Shown here: positions 45,418 through 54,200 of the stretch, piece by piece
Layout: each line of letters begins with the position of its first letter
Numbering within the stretch: position 1 is the stretch's first letter
From: Thermogemmatispora onikobensis
Lineage (GTDB): Bacteria; Chloroflexota; Ktedonobacteria; Ktedonobacterales; Ktedonobacteraceae
Assembly (NCBI RefSeq): GCF_001748285.1
Contig: NZ_BDGT01000015.1
Location: 42,048-106,047 of the forward strand
Length of the DNA: 64,000 nucleotides
Direction: 5' to 3'
Translations under genes and position numbers: made by a program
Notes under the pieces: generated by a model
What the model was told of the DNA's origin: nothing
Seen by the model: the letters and a program-made list of their open reading frames with translations, nothing else
Database searches by the model: none

Positions 45418-46821
45418 ATGGAGCAGCAAGATCGTATTATGGATGGTGACCTGCAGACGCTGGGTCTGCAGTCCATTCTCAAGATGCTTGCCCTCAGCGG
45501 TAAGACAGGCACGCTGTTTGTCCATTCCGGTCCTGAGACGCTTTCGATCGCCTTGCGCAAGGGTCAGATCGTAGCCTTGCGCGAAGAGGGTGCTCCCCAG
45601 CTCGATCTGCTCACCATGCTCTGTCTGCTCAATCGGCTTGATCCACGCAGGGCCCAGATGGTTCGCGAGCTGGCGCGAGGCGATATGCAAGTGGCGCTGG
45701 CGCTGCTGGTGGAGCGAGGCTGGATGAGCGCCGAGGAGATGCAGCGTCGGCTGGAGTTTGCCGTCACCCAGTCGATCAGCCACGCCTTGCGCTGGGCGGA
45801 AGGGCGTTTTTCCTTTCATCGGCGCCTGCTGGCGATCGAGAGCCGCATGCAGCCGCTTGACATCGACTCAGTGCTGCTGGAGGCCCTACGTCAGGCCGAT
45901 GAGTGGGAAGAGATGGGTGAGCTGCATCTGGCGCGCACGAGTGTCGCGCGCTGGCTGCCAGAGGTCAAGAACAGCAACGACCTGCGCAGCCTGGGGCTGA
46001 GCCAGGAGTATATCGAGGTGCTCTCGCTCTGTAATGGGGAGATTCCTCTCCAGGCCATCTCCCTGGCGCTGATGATGCCGGAGGCGCGGGTGGCGCGGCT
46101 CATGGCCCGCCTGCTGGAGCTGGGGCTGATCGAGTTAGTAGACACCGAGCTGGAAAAAGCCCTGCAGCATGACCTGCACGATCTCCTCATCCGCTGCCAG
46201 CATACTCTCTGGCAGCAGCGCAAGCAAGTCAGCCCTGAGCAACACCTGCTGAATCTCATTCGTGTGCTAGTTGAGTGCATTAACGGCCTATTAGTACATC
46301 ACGGACGCTTTGCCAGAAGCTTGCGCGGGAGGGGGCATGTGCCCACGGGTGAAATCATCCGCTATCTTGAGCGCACCTTCTCGCAGCCTTTGCAGCTTCT
46401 GGCCAAGCAATATTATCCCATTCTAGAGACGGCCAGCTTTGTCGATGGGCAGCTTGACTGTGGTGATATCCTGACCCTGGACAAACTGGTCAAAGGCGAG
46501 CAGTTAGAAGAATTTTATTGGGAGGCGGTCGTGGGGTTGTCGGCATTCTTGCGAATGGTTTTTACCGCCGTCTTGCAAGATGAAGTCGGCAATTCGCACA
46601 CGAGACAGCAGCTCAACGTTGCCTGGAAGGCCTTTCTGACCGAGATCGACGCTGAGATACAGGAATATCAGAAGGTCAGAGCCTATCGCAACGTCCAGCG
46701 AGCCAGGGGGCGTGAGTTTCAGCCGCAACCGCCACGTCGAGGGGAGGAGGGACAATGGCAAGGGTTCCCGGAGAGCGGTAGCGCCTACGGGTGGCCTGAG
46801 ACGCGAAGGAGGTCGATCTAA
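45418..46821 (+). CDS. DUF4388 (PATAN) protein of the chemosensory cluster
   Basis: A 467-residue soluble protein with an N-terminal DUF4388/PATAN domain (1-145: MDGDLQTLGLQSILKMLALSGKTGTLFV, then IALRKGQIVALREEG and FAVTQSISHALRWAEGRFSF), a helical middle (150-240) resembling a winged-helix module, and a C-terminal helical region of about 220 residues with no recognised family. In cyanobacterial Pix-type systems a PATAN-REC protein is an output regulator; here PATAN and REC are on separate genes 2 bases apart (the REC gene starts at 46824). That suggests they work as a pair. Confidence 0.82.
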   Translation: MEQQDRIMDGDLQTLGLQSILKMLALSGKTGTLFVHSGPETLSIALRKGQIVALREEGAPQLDLLTMLCLLNRLDPRRAQMVRELARGDMQVALALLVERGWMSAEEMQRRLEFAVTQSISHALRWAEGRFSFHRRLLAIESRMQPLDIDSVLLEALRQADEWEEMGELHLARTSVARWLPEVKNSNDLRSLGLSQEYIEVLSLCNGEIPLQAISLALMMPEARVARLMARLLELGLIELVDTELEKALQHDLHDLLIRCQHTLWQQRKQVSPEQHLLNLIRVLVECINGLLVHHGRFARSLRGRGHVPTGEIIRYLERTFSQPLQLLAKQYYPILETASFVDGQLDCGDILTLDKLVKGEQLEEFYWEAVVGLSAFLRMVFTAVLQDEVGNSHTRQQLNVAWKAFLTEIDAEIQEYQKVRAYRNVQRARGREFQPQPPRRGEEGQWQGFPESGSAYGWPETRRRSI

Positions 46822-46823
46822 GC

Positions 46824-47258
46824 ATGTCAGCAGTACCGACGGTACTGGTTGTAGATGATAGCCCCACTGTGCGCAAGATTGTGCAGATGACCCTGCAGCG
46901 TGAAAATATTCGTGTCATTGCCGCGGGCGATGGGCTAAGCGCTCTCACCTCGGTAGCAGACGAAATGCCGGCGCTCATTCTCCTGGATGTGCAACTGCCC
47001 CGCATGGACGGGTACCAAATTTGCCAGATCATACGAAAAAACTTGCAGTTTAGACAGATACCTATTATTATGCTCAGTGGGAAAGATGGATTGTTCGACA
47101 AGATGCGCGGTCGCCTAGCCGGCTCTACCGAATACATCACGAAGCCCTTCGATTCTGCCGAGCTGGTTCAAACGGTCAAGAAGCACCTGGTCAACTGGCA
47201 GGAGCGCGTCCCACCGCGTTACGAAGGTATGCGCCCGCGGCTGCGTCGCCGTGGTTAG
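46824..47258 (+). CDS. Single-domain response regulator (PilG/CheY-like)
   Basis: A 144-residue receiver-only protein: VLVVDDSPTVRKIVQM start, phosphoacceptor Asp55 in LLDVQLPRMDGY, and Lys in YITKPF. The VDDSPTVRK and RMDGY blocks match the PilG/PixG receiver branch. A basic tail of about 20 residues (PRYEGMRPRLRRRG) follows. AAGGAGG precedes the ATG, 2 bases after the stop of the DUF4388 gene, so the two are an operon. A 574-base repeat-bearing gap separates it from the next receiver gene. Confidence 0.93.
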   Translation: MSAVPTVLVVDDSPTVRKIVQMTLQRENIRVIAAGDGLSALTSVADEMPALILLDVQLPRMDGYQICQIIRKNLQFRQIPIIMLSGKDGLFDKMRGRLAGSTEYITKPFDSAELVQTVKKHLVNWQERVPPRYEGMRPRLRRRG

Positions 47259-47387
47259 GTGGGGGGGCGCTTCTCGCTCTCGGTGATCCGGGTCTGTCTA
47301 AGGGGGTGCTGGACCAGCTTCGACGAGAGGGCAGTGGAGTGGGGCAACCAGGGGAAGGAAAAGACGCTCTGATCGACCGACCTCTCG

Positions 47388-47427
47388 GGTCAAGTCAAGT
47401 CAGGTCAAGTCAGGTCAAGTCAGGTCA
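47388..47427. repeat. Pentanucleotide array GTCAR x8
   Basis: Eight contiguous 5-base units alternating GTCAA and GTCAG (order AA, AA, AG, AA, AG, AA, AG, AG). Length is a multiple of neither 3 nor the helical repeat except in pairs (10 bases per two units). Confidence 0.92.
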
Positions 47428-47561
47428 GGCCACTGTCAGGAGGAGAGTGGGGGCTGTTGGTTGAGTGAGATGATGAGCTGAATGGTAGAACAGAGCGAGA
47501 GGGGGCAGGGAAGGAAGGATGGAGGAGGGGGAAGGGATTGCCCGGCGGCGGTCCAAAACTC

Positions 47562-47581
47562 GACGAGACGAGACGGGACGA
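47562..47581. repeat. Pentanucleotide array GACGA x4
   Basis: Four contiguous 5-base units: GACGA, GACGA, GACGG, GACGA. It lies 134 bases after the GTCAR array in the same gap. Confidence 0.85.
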
Positions 47582-47832
47582 GGCATCAGAGGACCGATCG
47601 GTCAGTGCGCATCACAGGCTTGCCTCCCTATCTGATCTGCCAGTTCGCTGGCCAAGCCCACAGACAGCATAGTGGTGTTCCGCTTGCTCCGTAACGTAGC
47701 TCTGGCCCGCTGTCAGATCCAGGTCAGAACGCAGCCCGAGCCCGCTTGGAGATTGCAATGTCGACTGGCCTTTCTTTCCTAAAAGGCTAATGTTTTGACT
47801 CTGGAGAAGTTACAACAAGAGGTATAGGGGAA

Positions 47833-48198
47833 ATGCCAGGGCAGAAGGTGCTCGTTGTAGACGACAGCTGGACTGAACTCACAATGATCGCAACCCCGCT
47901 ACGCAACAGTGGCTTCGAGGTAGTAACAGCGGTCGACGGTGACGAAGCTGTGGAGAAGGTCTTTAAGGAGCGTCCACAGTGCATCGTCCTGGATGTGGTC
48001 TTGCCTAAGCAGAGCGGGTTTCAGCTGTGCCGCAAGCTCAAGTCATCGGAGCTGAGTCGGCATATTCCGATCATCTTGCTCACGAGCAAGAATACGCCCC
48101 TCGATCGCTCCTGGGGCCTGCGGCAGGGGGCCGATCTGTACATGACCAAGCCCTTTAACGAGGAAGAACTGGTAGCCAATGTGCGCCGGCTCCTCTAG
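47833..48198 (+). CDS. Single-domain response regulator (PilH/CheY-like)
   Basis: A 121-residue receiver-only protein: VLVVDDSWTELTMI start, phosphoacceptor Asp54 in VLDVVLPKQSGF, and Lys of YMTKPF. It matches the PilH/PixH type by size, motif and place before cheW. In Pil-Chp systems two such receivers split the phosphate flow from CheA. AGGTATAGGGG precedes the ATG. Confidence 0.93.
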   Translation: MPGQKVLVVDDSWTELTMIATPLRNSGFEVVTAVDGDEAVEKVFKERPQCIVLDVVLPKQSGFQLCRKLKSSELSRHIPIILLTSKNTPLDRSWGLRQGADLYMTKPFNEEELVANVRRLL

Positions 48199-48281
48199 CC
48201 TGGCCAGCCTCAGCCAGCGGCCCTAGACAGGCGAGGCAAGGGGGACAGCCCGATGGGCGACCAGAAGTTGGGAGTAATCCT

Positions 48282-48899
48282 GTGGCAAGCGATGACCTGA
48301 ACATGTTGCAACGCGCTCTCCTGGCTCAGCAACAGCTGCAGCAGCGGGGAGCGCATCCTCCGGCATGGGGGGCCTCGGCGTTGCAGCCTGAGCAAGTGCG
48401 GACCAATACAGCAGCTGCTCCCGGTGTACCCACTGAGGTACCCGGTGAGCAGTACCTTGCTTTTACTCTGCTCGACCTGGAGTTCGCTTTCAAGGCGGAG
48501 TACATTCAGAGCGTGGAGCGCCTGCTCGACGTGACCCCGGTCCCGAACGTTGCTCCCTGGGTCCGAGGGGTGATCAATCTCCGCGGCTCCATCGCCTCCG
48601 TGGTGGACTTGCGCATCTTCCTGGACAGGGAGCCGCTACCCTACAATCCACGCACTCGCCTGCTATCGGTGCAATATAATGAGATGGTGATTTGTCTGGT
48701 GGTGGATAGCGTCAGCGAGATGCTCCCCATTCCTGACAACGTTATCGCCAGTGTGAGCACACGCCAGACCAATATTCCACAGTGGGTTGCTCCCTATGCC
48801 GCCGGAACGGCAGTGCTCGGTAAACGTGTCATCATCTTGCTCGATGCCGCACGTTTGCTGTTCTCGGAAAAGATGCAACATTACGAAGCTCTGGATTAG
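48282..48899 (+). CDS. CheW-like adaptor
   Basis: A 205-residue coupling protein linking receptor and CheA (PilI/PixI type). The CheW domain (about 60-200) has the YLAFTLLDLEFAF start, VTPVPNVAPWVRGVINLRGSI and RLLSVQYNEMVICLVVDSVSEML. The first 55 residues are Gln/Ala-rich and outside the domain. The start is GTG at 48282 with GGGAG at good spacing; an internal ATG 7 codons later is possible. The receptor gene starts 56 bases after its stop. Confidence 0.93.
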   Translation: MASDDLNMLQRALLAQQQLQQRGAHPPAWGASALQPEQVRTNTAAAPGVPTEVPGEQYLAFTLLDLEFAFKAEYIQSVERLLDVTPVPNVAPWVRGVINLRGSIASVVDLRIFLDREPLPYNPRTRLLSVQYNEMVICLVVDSVSEMLPIPDNVIASVSTRQTNIPQWVAPYAAGTAVLGKRVIILLDAARLLFSEKMQHYEALD

Positions 48900-48955
48900 G
48901 ATAGGACGGACAGTGCAGCCATTGTTCTGTATTTTCTATAGAGGAGGTCTGGCGG

Positions 48956-51118
48956 ATGAACCCGGATCGTAATCGAGGCGGGATGACGGTAAGCGGCCTG
49001 ATGAATTTGGGGTTGGCCGTCTCCGCCATTATCCCGGCCTTCCTGCTCATCCTGGTGGGCATCTACGCCCGGCTGAGCATGCCCACCGCCGATACGTCGG
49101 TCCTGATCGTCGTGGTCATCATCTGCGCTATCGTTGCTCTTTTGGCGGTGGTCATCACCAATTACCTGGTCAATAGCCGGATCAAGGATCGCTTCCTGGC
49201 CCTGGCCGATGTCTGCCACGATTTTGCCGGAGGCGATCGCCGTGTGCGCGCCCAGGTGGACGGAGATGATGAGTTCGCCCGTCTGGTCGCTTCGGTGAAT
49301 ACGGTGCTTGATCAGCAGGGCGCTCAGGCAAACAGCGCTGCTGGCCTGGGCTCTGGCAGCGACGCTGCCGCTCTGCAGGCCCAGATCGAGAAGCTGCTCC
49401 AGGAGGTGAGCGCCGTCGGCGATGGTGATCTGCGCGTCCAGGCCGAGGTGACTCCCGATACGCTCGGCGTGCTCGCCGACTCCTTCAACTACATGATCGA
49501 GGAGCTGGCCAAGGTGGTCGGGCGGGTGCAGAGCACAGCTATGCAGGTGACTAACGCCACTCGTCGTATTCTGGATCGCGCCGCCGAGCTGGCCCAGGCC
49601 TCCGAGATGCAGGTGCAGCAGATCTCGCAGACCACCGAAGCGGTCGAGGCTCTGGCCATCTTCATCCAGAATGTGGCCCGCAATGCCCAGTTGAGCCATG
49701 AGGCCGCTCAGGAAGCTTTGCGCAATGCTCAAAGCGGTCAGGATGCGGTGCGTCAGACGATTGAGGGCATGATGCTGATCCGCGAGAACGTCCAGGAGAC
49801 GGCCAAGAAGATTAAGCGCCTGGGCGAGCGCTCGAACGAGATCGGTGAAATTGTACGTATCATTGAGGATATCGCTGATCAGACAAACCTGCTGGCTCTC
49901 AACGCTGCTATTCAGTCGGCAATGGCCGGCGAGCATGGCCGCGGCTTCGCCGTGGTGGCCGATGAGATCCGCCTCCTGGCCGAGCGCTCCACGGAGTCGA
50001 CAAAGCGGATCGCCACCCTGGTCAAGAGTATCCAGGGCGATACCTATGAGGCAGTGGTGGCAATGGAGGATAGTACGCAGGAGGTGGTCAAGGGGTCTCA
50101 GCTGGCTGATGAGGCCGGGCGTGCTCTGAACTCGATCTATAGCGCTGTGGAGCGCCAGGCCCAGATGATCGAAAGCATTGCTCGCGCTGCCAATGAACAG
50201 ACCAGCGTTTCGGAGGCGGTGGCCGTGGCCATGAGCCAGATCTCCGAGATCACTCGCCAGACCAACGCTGGTACTCAGGAGGCCGCCGCCAGCGTGAGTT
50301 ACCTGGCAGAGTTGGCCGACCAGCTCCGCGCTTCGGTCTCGACTTTCCGCCTGCCCGATCACGTGCTGGAGTCGATCAATAGCAGTATGACTAGTGGCCC
50401 AGGAGCAATGCCTGGCCTGCCCGCCGGTAGCGATCAGTTCTATCCCTCCTCGGGCGGCGATGGGTGGATGCAACCACAGCAGCAGAGCTACGGCGGCAAT
50501 TTCCCGCCGCTCCCTGAGCCAGAAAGTGCCGGCCTGGTAGCGATGTCTTCGCCCGTGGCTCAAAGCCAGCATCAGGCTCAGTTCGGCTTCCCTGCCTCTC
50601 AGCAGGAGTTCGGCGCTTCCCCGGCTTTCTCCGAGATGGGCTCGTTCGGCTCTACCGCTCAGCAGGATTTCGGGGCCGCTTTCGGCTCTACCCCTGCTCC
50701 TTCCTTTAACCAGGAGTTCGGCGCTTCGGCTTTCTCTAACTCGCAGCCTTTCGAGGCTCAGCAGGCCTTCGGCTCCTTCGATCCCTTTGCTAACCAGGGC
50801 TTCTCTGGCCAGCAGGGACAGTCGGCTTTCTCGCAGCAGCCTTTCGGTAATCCCCCCGTCTCAGGGGCGGGGTTTGGCGGCTCAGGCCAGGGGGCTGTCC
50901 CCTACTCGGGTGGCGGGCAGTTTGGTTCCATGCCTCAGCAGGCCTTTGGGACACCGCCTCAGTCAGCTCAGGGACAGGGAGCGCAACAGCGCCAGCCCTG
51001 GACTCCGCCAGGAGCTGCTCCTCAGCAGTCGCCGCACCAGCAGCCGGGTCAGTCGCCGTTCCCAAAACCAGAACAGACGCCTTTCCCGCGAGGCAGTAAC
51101 GGGCAGTTCGGCCAGTAG
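48956..51118 (+). CDS. Membrane chemoreceptor with FG-rich C-terminal tail
   Basis: A 720-residue methyl-accepting-type receptor (PilJ/PixJ-like). Two membrane helices (about 17-38 and 47-70) are joined by only about 8 residues, so no extracytoplasmic sensor exists. Two HAMP-like segments (about 70-125 and 140-195) lead to the signalling coiled coil, whose tip near residue 308 reads [29 protein letters not shown]. Residues about 480-720 are a Gln/Ser/Gly/Pro-rich disordered tail with twelve Phe-Gly pairs from about residue 541 on. The ribosome site AGAGGAGG is strong. It sits between cheW and cheA. Tail function is unknown; no cheR/cheB is nearby. Confidence 0.93.
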   Translation: MNPDRNRGGMTVSGLMNLGLAVSAIIPAFLLILVGIYARLSMPTADTSVLIVVVIICAIVALLAVVITNYLVNSRIKDRFLALADVCHDFAGGDRRVRAQVDGDDEFARLVASVNTVLDQQGAQANSAAGLGSGSDAAALQAQIEKLLQEVSAVGDGDLRVQAEVTPDTLGVLADSFNYMIEELAKVVGRVQSTAMQVTNATRRILDRAAELAQASEMQVQQISQTTEAVEALAIFIQNVARNAQLSHEAAQEALRNAQSGQDAVRQTIEGMMLIRENVQETAKKIKRLGERSNEIGEIVRIIEDIADQTNLLALNAAIQSAMAGEHGRGFAVVADEIRLLAERSTESTKRIATLVKSIQGDTYEAVVAMEDSTQEVVKGSQLADEAGRALNSIYSAVERQAQMIESIARAANEQTSVSEAVAVAMSQISEITRQTNAGTQEAAASVSYLAELADQLRASVSTFRLPDHVLESINSSMTSGPGAMPGLPAGSDQFYPSSGGDGWMQPQQQSYGGNFPPLPEPESAGLVAMSSPVAQSQHQAQFGFPASQQEFGASPAFSEMGSFGSTAQQDFGAAFGSTPAPSFNQEFGASAFSNSQPFEAQQAFGSFDPFANQGFSGQQGQSAFSQQPFGNPPVSGAGFGGSGQGAVPYSGGGQFGSMPQQAFGTPPQSAQGQGAQQRQPWTPPGAAPQQSPHQQPGQSPFPKPEQTPFPRGSNGQFGQ

Positions 51119-51212
51119 CCGTTGCACGAATAAGCGAAGACAGATAGGGAGGGGCGCCCAGGGCTTCGACCAGGGGGCGAGGTCGGGCCAGCGCCCCCCG
51201 TCGCGTTTCTAT

Positions 51213-51239
51213 GTTTCGCGTCTCGGCATCCCGCGAAAC
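51213..51239. repeat. 8-bp hairpin between the receptor and cheA genes
   Basis: GTTTCGCG (51213-51220) and CGCGAAAC (51232-51239) form a perfect hairpin with an 11-base loop, 38 bases before the cheA start. No T tract follows. It may be an RNA stability or processing element that sets cheA level. Confidence 0.5.
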
Positions 51240-51276
51240 CGAGTTCGATCGACTAGAATAAGTGGGTGCGTGCAGC

Positions 51277-54200
51277 ATGTCAAATACATTTGATAAACTG
51301 TCAGTGCTCGATTCGTTTATCGAAGAGGTGAAGAGCTATCTGCCAGAGATCGAGGCGAATCTTGACCGCCTGGCTCAGTCCCCCGGCGACATGGATGCTC
51401 TCGAAGAGACCTATCGCCGCACGCATACAATTGGCGGCTCCGCCTCGATGATGGATTTCCCCGGCCTGGCCCATGTGGCTCATGGCATGGAGGATATTCT
51501 GGGGGATGTGCTCGATGGCCTGACTACTCTCGATGAGCCTACGCTGGCCCTGCTGCGTCGCTCCCTGCGACGCCTGCATGTGCTGATCGATGGAATCCGC
51601 GATAATTCCGTCAACCAGGATGCCATTATCGCTGAGGACGATGCCGACTACAGTCGCTATCGCGCCCTCCAGGAGGCAGCCGGCAAGGTTGTCCCAGGTT
51701 CAACAGAGCTGGCCTCTGCTCCCTCTCAGTCAGCAGGTGAGCTATCAGGCCCTCAGTCTCAACAGCCGATCGCCCCAGAGCACTACACTCACGAGTACCA
51801 GGACTATCAGGCGGATCAGCCAGGCTACCAGGGTCAGCCTCAGCAGACCTATCAGGATTATCATGACTCTTCGCGCTACCACGCTCCCACTCCGCCTTCC
51901 CAGCACTACGGTTTCCAGGAGGATGGTCTGGGCTTAGGTGAACCCTATGCCTATCAGCAGCGGTCGGCACCTTCTTCTTCTTCTTCTTCTTCTTCTTCTC
52001 AGTCAACCCCCCTGCCCGAATCGCCCTATCCTGCTGCCCCCAGTCAGGAGAGTTCTCTGCCTTCCTTTGATGAGATGCTGGCCGCTTTTCGTACGCCTAG
52101 TACTCCACCCGATGAAGAGCCGCTCTGGCCGGAAGATCCTGTTCCGCTTGCTCAACAGTCTCCCGAGACACCAGCTTCTCCATCCTTGCCCTCCGCACCG
52201 GCAACTCCGAGCGCCTTAGATATGTTAGCCGCCGGCTTCCGCAGCTCCGAGGGGAGTCCCTCGTCGGCTGTCTCTCTTCCTGTGAACGAGCAGCCGCGTT
52301 CGCCGCGCGCTCCTTCGCCGCTGGAAGAGCTGGTCAATCGCTTTACCGCAGCCCAACCCGAAGCTCAGGGCCGGGCCGCTGCTGCCGATGCAGCACTAGG
52401 CGCCCTCCCAGATTGGCCCCAGCCGCAGCAGTCATTGCCGGGGCAGCCGTTACCAGCACAGGCGCCGCCGAGCTGGCCGCAGCCCCAGCCGCAGCCGGAG
52501 AGCCAGCCCGAGGACGCGCTTCTCCTGCCTGCCTCAGCCGTGCGGCTCTCTAGCAATCTGCGCCAGGAAGCCCTTTCGCTTGAAGAGCAGGTCAATACGC
52601 TCCATACTCTGCTAGCTCAACTGCAGCAGGCCATCAGCATCATCGAGGAGCAGCGCAGCGAGTTCCGCGGTTTCCTCGATGGCTCGAAAGATGCGCTGGA
52701 GCGAATGGAGGACTGGGCTGGCCAGGCGATGGGCCTCAATCTGCGCAAAAGCCCCGAGAAGGTGCGCCGTTATCTGCCGCTCTCGGTAATGTGGGTAGTC
52801 AATACCAAGCTCAAGAAGATTCTTGAGCTGCTCTCGCGCATCACGAGCGGCGTTGAGGCCACCGACGAGCAGATTCAGACAACGCTGCGTCAGCTCCGCG
52901 GCTCGGTCGAGGCTTGTGGAGACTTGTTGGAGCGCCTGCCCCAGGCACTGACCAGTCAGGAGCCGGGGTGGACACCCTGGGAGATGCAGGTCGCTCGCGA
53001 TGCGAGTGGAGTGCGCGAGCGCGTGACCTTTGAGCGCCAGGGAGATCTGGCAGCCCTGCGAGCAGAGCTGGAGGCCAAGCTCCGTGAGGAGCTGCGCCGT
53101 GAGTATGAGCAGCGCCCTCTCTCTCTGACAGCACGCATGGAGCTGGAGCGCCAGATCCGCGAGGAAGTGCGCCAGGAATTCGAGCGTCAGCGTCAGCTGC
53201 AGCATGAGATCGCCGGTCCTGACGGACAAGAAAGTTACGAGGAGCTGGTCAGGCGACTGCGCAATGAGATCGAGATTGAAGTACGCCGTGAGTTTCTGGC
53301 TCAGCTGACAGGCAACGCCGATCTAGAGGCAGCCGCACATCTGCCGCAAGCGGGCTCGGGTAGCGGACCGCTGCCTGCTCTGGAGATTCCGCGGGCTCAG
53401 GTCAGCCCTCCACCCGTCGTCGCTCCGCCTCCACCGCCTGCGCCTGCGCCTGCTCCCTCTGCGTCGTCAGCTGCCAGTGGCTCAGCGATCAGCGAAGGCA
53501 CTGACTTTGGCGAGGAAGCTGCCGAGATCTTCCGGCTGGAGGCGGAAGAGCATCTGCAGACGATCAGCATGAATGTGGCCGCCCTGGAGAAGTCGCCCGA
53601 GGATCGCGATATTCTTCAGAGCATCCGCCGCGCCACACATACCCTCAAAGGGGCGGCGGGTATGATGGGCTTCCGTCTCATCGCGGACCTCTGCCACGTC
53701 TCCGAGGATCTTCTCGATAGTATCATGGAGGGCCGGGTCGCCATTTCCCCGCCGGTAATCGGTATCATTCTCGATACGGCGGAGACCCTCGATCGCCTCA
53801 TCAATAATCGGGGCGAGGACCGCGCGACCCTGGAAGCAGCTGTCGCGGCCATGCGAGCACGCTACGCCGACCTGCTTGGTGAGCAGCAGCTCTCGCCACT
53901 GCCCGCCGAAGAGGAGCTGGAGAGCCTCCTCGATAGCGGCGAAGGCCCTGATAGCTCGACGTTCTCGCGAACCGTCTCCGAGGCCGCCCCCGCCGCCGGC
54001 GAGTTGCTGATGCAGCGCTCTCCTGCCACCGAGCTGAGTGTGCGCGTGCGCCTGCAGAAGCTCGATGAGCTGGTGAACCTCTTCGGCGAGCTGTTGGTCA
54101 ACCGCAGCGCGCTTGAGGAGCATATCCAGCGTCTGATGCGCCTGGTGTCCGATGTGAGCATGAGTAGTGAGCGCCTGCGCGATGTGGGCCAGAAGCTGGA

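Larger units (their letters stand above)
47259..47832. other. Repeat-bearing gap inside the chemosensory cluster
   Basis: 574 bases between two receiver genes of the same cluster, with two pentanucleotide arrays (47388 and 47562), purine-rich runs and no frame that looks coding. It probably hosts a promoter for the second half of the cluster, but I could not identify a clear -35/-10 pair. Confidence 0.55.

Noticed and set aside
47388..47427. CRISPR-like array
   Set aside because: The units are contiguous 5-mers without spacers, so this is a microsatellite.
48896..50572. A 558-codon open frame antisense to the chemoreceptor
   Set aside because: It mirrors the coiled-coil codons of the receptor and is His/Leu/Gln-rich in the way antisense frames are; no start signal.
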